Part shown: piece by piece, positions 23,678 to 27,398 of the stretch | Numbering within the stretch: the stretch's first letter is position 1 | Layout: every line of letters begins with the position of its first letter | NCBI GenBank assembly: GCA_035705295.1 | Contig: DASSWG010000055.1 | Span: 1-27,398 of the forward strand | Direction of reading: 5' to 3' | DNA: 27,398 nucleotides | Origin: DASSWG01 sp035705295 | GTDB lineage: Bacteria; Bacteroidota; Bacteroidia; Flavobacteriales; Flavobacteriaceae | Translations under genes and position numbers: made by a program | Notes under the pieces: model-generated | The model's database searches: none | Told to the model about the DNA's origin: nothing | What the model saw: the letters and a program-made list of their open reading frames with translations, nothing else

Positions 23678-24625
23678 ATGCCAAAAATATTGATCATCGG
23701 TGCTTGTGGACAAATCGGAACCGAATTGACACTCGCTTTACGAAAAAAGTACGGAGCCGAAAACGTCATTGCAAGCGATATTCGCGAAGGAAATACAAGA
23801 TTAATGGTTTCCGGCCCTTTCGAAATCGCCGATGCCACCGATTATAAAGCCGTTGAAGATTTGGTGCTGCATTATGAAATTGACACGGTCTATTTGATGG
23901 CCGCGATGTTGAGCGCCACCGCCGAAAAATTTCCGATGCGCGGCTGGAATTTGAACATGGATTCGTTGTTCAATATTTTGAACCTCGCCAAAGAGAAGAA
24001 AATAAGCAAAGTTTTTTGGCCTTCGAGCATTGCCGTTTTTGGGCCTTCGACACCCAAAGAAAACACGCCGCAAACCACGGTGATGGAACCCACCACGGTT
24101 TATGGAATCAGCAAACAAACCGGTGAACGTTGGTGCGAATATTATTTCAATAAATTCGGGGTCGATGTGCGCAGCATTCGCTATCCGGGCTTGATCAGTT
24201 ACACGACTCCTCCCGGCGGCGGCACCACTGATTATGCGATCGAAATTTTCCACGAGGCTTTAAAGGACAAAAAATATACTTCTTTTTTGGACGAAAACAC
24301 CGCTTTGCCGATGATGTATATGGAAGATGCGATCCGTGCGACCATTTCCATTATGGAAGTCGCGCCCGAAAATATAAAAATACGTTCTTCCTATAATTTA
24401 GGAGGAATCAGTTTCACACCCGAACAATTGGCGGCGAGCATTCAGGAACAAATCCCTGAATTTGAAATTAGCTACGATCCGGATTTCCGACAAGAAATTG
24501 CCGCTTCTTGGCCGTCGAGCATCGATGATTCTGCCGCTGAAAAAGATTGGAACTGGAAAGCGGAATTCGACTTGGAAAAAATGACCCGAACAATGCTGGA
24601 AGGCTTAAAAGGAAAAGGAGAGTAA
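23678..24625 (+). CDS. L-threonine 3-dehydrogenase, SDR (epimerase-like) type
   Basis: A 315-residue NAD-dependent extended SDR enzyme. The N-terminus MPKILIIGACGQIGTEL holds the G-x2-G-x2-G dinucleotide motif (Gly8, Gly11, Gly14) and closely resembles, from memory, the GalE-like L-threonine dehydrogenases of Flavobacterium/Cytophaga. The catalytic set is Ser116/Ser117 (WPSSIAVFG), Tyr142 and Lys146 (TVYGISK). YPGLISY and GGGTTDYA in the second half are typical of this subgroup. The expected reaction is L-threonine plus NAD+ to 2-amino-3-oxobutyrate, feeding glycine and acetyl-CoA formation; the partner ligase is not in this window. The frame is open from 23585, but the ATG at 23678 starts the Rossmann strand and follows the -7 box. 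It is divergent from the helical lipoprotein gene. Confidence 0.88.
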   Translation: MPKILIIGACGQIGTELTLALRKKYGAENVIASDIREGNTRLMVSGPFEIADATDYKAVEDLVLHYEIDTVYLMAAMLSATAEKFPMRGWNLNMDSLFNILNLAKEKKISKVFWPSSIAVFGPSTPKENTPQTTVMEPTTVYGISKQTGERWCEYYFNKFGVDVRSIRYPGLISYTTPPGGGTTDYAIEIFHEALKDKKYTSFLDENTALPMMYMEDAIRATISIMEVAPENIKIRSSYNLGGISFTPEQLAASIQEQIPEFEISYDPDFRQEIAASWPSSIDDSAAEKDWNWKAEFDLEKMTRTMLEGLKGKGE

Positions 24626-24653
24626 AAAAACATCTCCCCTTATGCCATAAAGA

Positions 24654-24854
24654 TCAATCTACTTCAAAAGAGATTTTCACATTTACCCGATATTCGGAAA
24701 TTTCATTGCCATTCACCATGGCGCTTTGTTCGTGCACATAGACCGAACGGATATTTTTTACGGTTTTTGACGCGTGCGCAACGGCTTTTTTGGTGGCATC
24801 TTCCCAACTTGTGTTGGAATTGGCCATAATTTCGATTACTTTGATCACGGACAT
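24654..24854 (-). CDS. Dodecin family protein
   Basis: A 66-residue protein with the dodecin fold: VIKVIEIMANSNTSWEDATK (in pieces) as strand 1 plus helix start, a helix to residue 33, NIRSVYVHEQSAMV as strand 2 and EYRVNVKISFEVD as strand 3. Dodecins assemble into hollow 12-mers that store flavin or related ligands. Flavin-binding members have a Trp stacking on the isoalloxazine in the strand corresponding to NIRSVYV; here that position is Ser37, so flavin binding is uncertain. It is transcribed from the 210-nt gap shared with the end of polA, convergent with the threonine dehydrogenase gene (28-nt gap). Length is normal for the family. Confidence 0.93.
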   Translation of the reverse strand: MSVIKVIEIMANSNTSWEDATKKAVAHASKTVKNIRSVYVHEQSAMVNGNEISEYRVNVKISFEVD

Positions 24855-25024
24855 GATGAATAGTTTTAAGATTATGAATCCCTAAATTACGGATTTAATA
24901 CAGGGAATTCTTAAAACAAAATGTTAAAAATTTAGGGCAATTGTTTTTCAATTCAATAAGAATTAATAAAACGTCCGAATTTGACGAAAAACGTTTGTTT
25001 TTTTGAATTAAGAATTTCCTGGCA

Positions 25025-25062
25025 ACTGCTTCTGAATACTGAACACTGCCCACTGCCCACTA
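25025..25062 (-). repeat. 7-bp-period NNNCAGT repeat, copy C
   Basis: On the plus strand it reads ACTGCTT, CTGAAT (one base short), ACTGAAC, ACTGCCC, ACTGCCC, ACTA, i.e. NNNCAGT on the minus strand. It begins 2 nt beyond the polA stop codon (25065-25067), in sense orientation relative to polA. Confidence 0.85.
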
Positions 25063-25064
25063 AA

Positions 25065-27398
25065 TTAGTGTGCTTCCAACCAATTTTCCCCAATCCCAAG
25101 TTCCACTTCCAACGGCACTTTTAATTTAAAAGCATTTTCCATTTCATTTTTGATCAAGGGTTTCAGTTCTTCCAACTCACTTTTGTGAATGTCGAATACC
25201 AGTTCATCATGCACCTGCAGCAACATTTTCGATCGGTACTTTCCCTCGGTCAATTTTTTGTCAATATTGATCATTGCCAATTTGATAATGTCCGCGGCAC
25301 TTCCTTGTATAGGTGCATTCACGGCGTTGCGTTCGGCGCCGCTGCGGACCATGTGGTTTCCGGCGTTGATGTCTTTCAAATAGCGACGGCGGCCCATCAC
25401 CGTTTCCACATAACCGTTTTCGCGCGCAAAATCGATTTGTTCGGCGATGTATTGCCGCAATTTCGGGTAGGTTTTGTAATAAGTTTCGATCAATTCTTTG
25501 GCATCGCCTCGGCTCAAACTTGTTTGATTGCTCAACCCGAAGGCGGAAACCCCGTAAATAATCCCAAAATTCACGGTTTTGGCGTTGCTGCGTTGTTCGC
25601 GGGTAACGTTTTCCAAGGTTACATTGAATACTTTAGCTGCTGTGGAAGCGTGGATGTCCTCACCATTTTGAAAAGCTTTGATCATATTTTCTTCTTCGCT
25701 CAAGGCAGCGATGATGCGTAGTTCAATTTGGGAATAATCGGCCGAAAGCAGTGTATAATTTTCATCGCGCGCCACAAAAGCCTTGCGGATTTCCCGACCG
25801 CGTTCAGTGCGGATGGGGATGTTCTGCAAATTCGGGTTGTTGGAGCTCAGCCGGCCCGTGGCCGCAACGGTTTGGGCATATTCGGTGTGGATGCGCCCTG
25901 TTTTTTCCTGAATTTGCCCGGGCAGCGCATCGACGTAGGTGTTTTTTAGCTTCACTAAACCGCGCCATGCCAAAACATCCGCAACAATTTTGTGTTCCTT
26001 TGCGTGATAGGAAAGCACATCTTCGGCGGTGGAAAATTGACCGGTTTTGGTTTTTTTTGGTTTGTCGGTGATTTTCATTTTCCCGAAAAGGATATCGCCC
26101 AGTTGTTTTGGCGAAGCAATGTTGAATTGTTCATCCGTTTGCTCGTAAATTTCTTTTTCAAGCTTGGCGATGTCGGTTTCCAGGGTTTTTGAGAGTTTGG
26201 CCAAAAAAGCTTTGTCCACCCGAATGCCTTCGGTTTCCATGTGGGCCAACACCCGCAAAAGCGGAATTTCAATCTCGGAATACAATTTTTCGTTGTCGGC
26301 ATCTTTGAGTTCCGAAGCGAAAAAATGTTTTAACTGCCAAGTGATGTCCGCGTCTTCCACAGCATATTCAGTCTGTTTTTCGATTTCCACATCGCGCATC
26401 GAGCCTTGGTTTTTCCCTTTTTTGCCGATCAATTTTTCGATGGGCATCGGGGAATAGTTTAAATAGGTTTCCGCTAAAATGTCCATATTGTGGCGCATAT
26501 CGGGGTTGATGATGTAGTGCGCCAACATGGTGTCGAAAAGGGGCCCTTTCACTTCGATGTTATAATTGGCCATCACTTTCAAATCGTACTTGAGATTTTG
26601 ACCGATTTTTTCGATCTTTTCATTTTCAAAAAACGGACGCAATTGCTCCGCGGTTTTTTGCGCTTCAAATTCATCATCGGGAAACGGCAGGTAAAAACCT
26701 TTTCCTTTTTCCCAAGAAAAAGCGATGCCCACCAATTTGGCTTCGATGGGCCGCAAACTCGTGGTTTCGGTATCGAAACATACTGAAGTTTGTTTCATCA
26801 AATTTTCAAAAAACAATTGGGCAGACATTCCCGGCAGAACCGTTTGGTAAAAATGGGGCGTGTTTTCGAGGGTATTGTACCCTTGTATGTTTTCTGTGGA
26901 AACTTCTTCCCCTGAAACTTCGTTTCCGAAAAGCGAAAACTGCCCGGCACCAGCAGTGGTTTTTTTGCCGGGCCCGCCTGCCGAACGGGTAGGTTGGGGT
27001 TCCACAGGTTTTTCGGGGTTGGTCAAACCCCCGATCGCGTTGGCTTCTTCGCGGAACATTTTGATGAACTGTTCGGTAAGCCTCCTAAATTCCAAATCCT
27101 TGAAAATTCCCACTACTTTTTCCACATCGGGTTTGGAAAGTTCGAAATCTTCGGCGTCGAATTTCACATCGCAGGTGACGCAAATGGTTGCCAATTGTTT
27201 GGAAAGCAGCCCCAGTTCTTTGTTGGCTTCGACTTTTTCTTTCATTTTTCCTTTAAGTTGGTCGGTGTTGGCCAACAAGTTTTCCATACTGCCATAATCC
27301 TGGATGAATTTTTCGGCGGTTTTTTTGCCCACCCCGGGAAGTCCGGGAATGTTGTCGGCCGAGTCGCCCATCATTCCCAAATAATCGATCACCTGTTC
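25065..27398 (-). CDS. polA: DNA polymerase I, 3' part (gene continues beyond the window)
   Basis: 777 codons of the C-terminal part are present; the frame runs through the window edge as EQVIDYLGMMGDSADNIPG, so roughly the first 160-180 residues of the 5'-nuclease domain are missing. Visible: the helix-hairpin-helix of the 5'-3' exonuclease (GLPGVGKKTA), an intact 3'-5' proofreading domain with Exo I CFDTETTSL, Exo II QNLKYDLKV and Exo III YAVEDADITW, then the polymerase domain: motif A ADYSQIELRI, motif B RSNAKTVNFGIIYG, and motif C QVHDELVFD. The Phe in motif B is as in E. coli Pol I. A linker with Gly/Pro/Thr separates nuclease and exonuclease parts. It is involved in repair and Okazaki fragment processing. 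GTG at 27392 is not a start. Confidence 0.97.
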   Translation of the reverse strand, partial: EQVIDYLGMMGDSADNIPGLPGVGKKTAEKFIQDYGSMENLLANTDQLKGKMKEKVEANKELGLLSKQLATICVTCDVKFDAEDFELSKPDVEKVVGIFKDLEFRRLTEQFIKMFREEANAIGGLTNPEKPVEPQPTRSAGGPGKKTTAGAGQFSLFGNEVSGEEVSTENIQGYNTLENTPHFYQTVLPGMSAQLFFENLMKQTSVCFDTETTSLRPIEAKLVGIAFSWEKGKGFYLPFPDDEFEAQKTAEQLRPFFENEKIEKIGQNLKYDLKVMANYNIEVKGPLFDTMLAHYIINPDMRHNMDILAETYLNYSPMPIEKLIGKKGKNQGSMRDVEIEKQTEYAVEDADITWQLKHFFASELKDADNEKLYSEIEIPLLRVLAHMETEGIRVDKAFLAKLSKTLETDIAKLEKEIYEQTDEQFNIASPKQLGDILFGKMKITDKPKKTKTGQFSTAEDVLSYHAKEHKIVADVLAWRGLVKLKNTYVDALPGQIQEKTGRIHTEYAQTVAATGRLSSNNPNLQNIPIRTERGREIRKAFVARDENYTLLSADYSQIELRIIAALSEEENMIKAFQNGEDIHASTAAKVFNVTLENVTREQRSNAKTVNFGIIYGVSAFGLSNQTSLSRGDAKELIETYYKTYPKLRQYIAEQIDFARENGYVETVMGRRRYLKDINAGNHMVRSGAERNAVNAPIQGSAADIIKLAMINIDKKLTEGKYRSKMLLQVHDELVFDIHKSELEELKPLIKNEMENAFKLKVPLEVELGIGENWLEAH

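Noticed and set aside
23578..23838. Upstream extension of the helical lipoprotein frame
   Set aside because: It would overlap the divergent threonine dehydrogenase gene and bury the lipoprotein signal; the ATG at 23577 gives the export signal.
24875..24911. Imperfect inverted repeat GAATCCCT / AGGGAATTC upstream of dodecin
   Set aside because: Long spacer, a bulge and A/T-rich context; could easily be chance, so not listed as a feature.

Overview
The window looks like chromosome from a marine or soil Flavobacteriaceae member (Bacteroidetes). The evidence is the promoter style (TAnnTTTG -7 boxes, e.g. at 1071, 8934, 11286, 15349 and 23654), the weak or absent Shine-Dalgarno sequences, the many lipoproteins, and flavobacterial-type families: an M13 peptidase lipoprotein, an SDR-type L-threonine dehydrogenase, DUF6326-like and SnoaL-like proteins. 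Assignments rest on reading motifs by eye; no database search was possible.

Layout. 1-980: two small membrane proteins. 1104-8666: a complete efflux operon (TetR regulator, TolC-like outer membrane channel, lipoprotein membrane-fusion protein, RND pump), followed by a 69-residue HMA-fold-like protein and an antibiotic-biosynthesis-monooxygenase (ABM) domain protein. A promoter and a 9-bp inverted repeat lie upstream of tetR. 8667-11217: an AT-rich two-gene lipoprotein cassette of unknown function with its own promoter and terminator; this is the best candidate for something undescribed. 11319-15583: aspS, a ClC-type anion transporter with CBS domains, a small membrane protein and a cold-shock protein. 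15643-18947: a secreted protein (minus strand), a zinc-ribbon protein and a membrane-bound M28 peptidase. 18960-23577 (minus): a PAS histidine kinase, an M13 peptidase, a SnoaL-like lipoprotein and a helical lipoprotein. 23678-24625: SDR-type L-threonine dehydrogenase. 24654-27398 (minus): dodecin and the 3' part of polA, cut by the window edge.

The most notable non-coding pattern is a set of short repeats sitting just 3' of stop codons: a 7-bp-period NNNCAGT repeat (three loci, always in the same orientation relative to the preceding gene), an AAACCT...AGGTTT hairpin (three loci), and a 24-bp tandem repeat headed by a perfect 20-bp palindrome. The three gaps around the RND pump genes each carry a different repeat family. 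The longest intergenic stretches are described as separate features. No tRNA, rRNA, CRISPR array, transposase or phage gene was seen.
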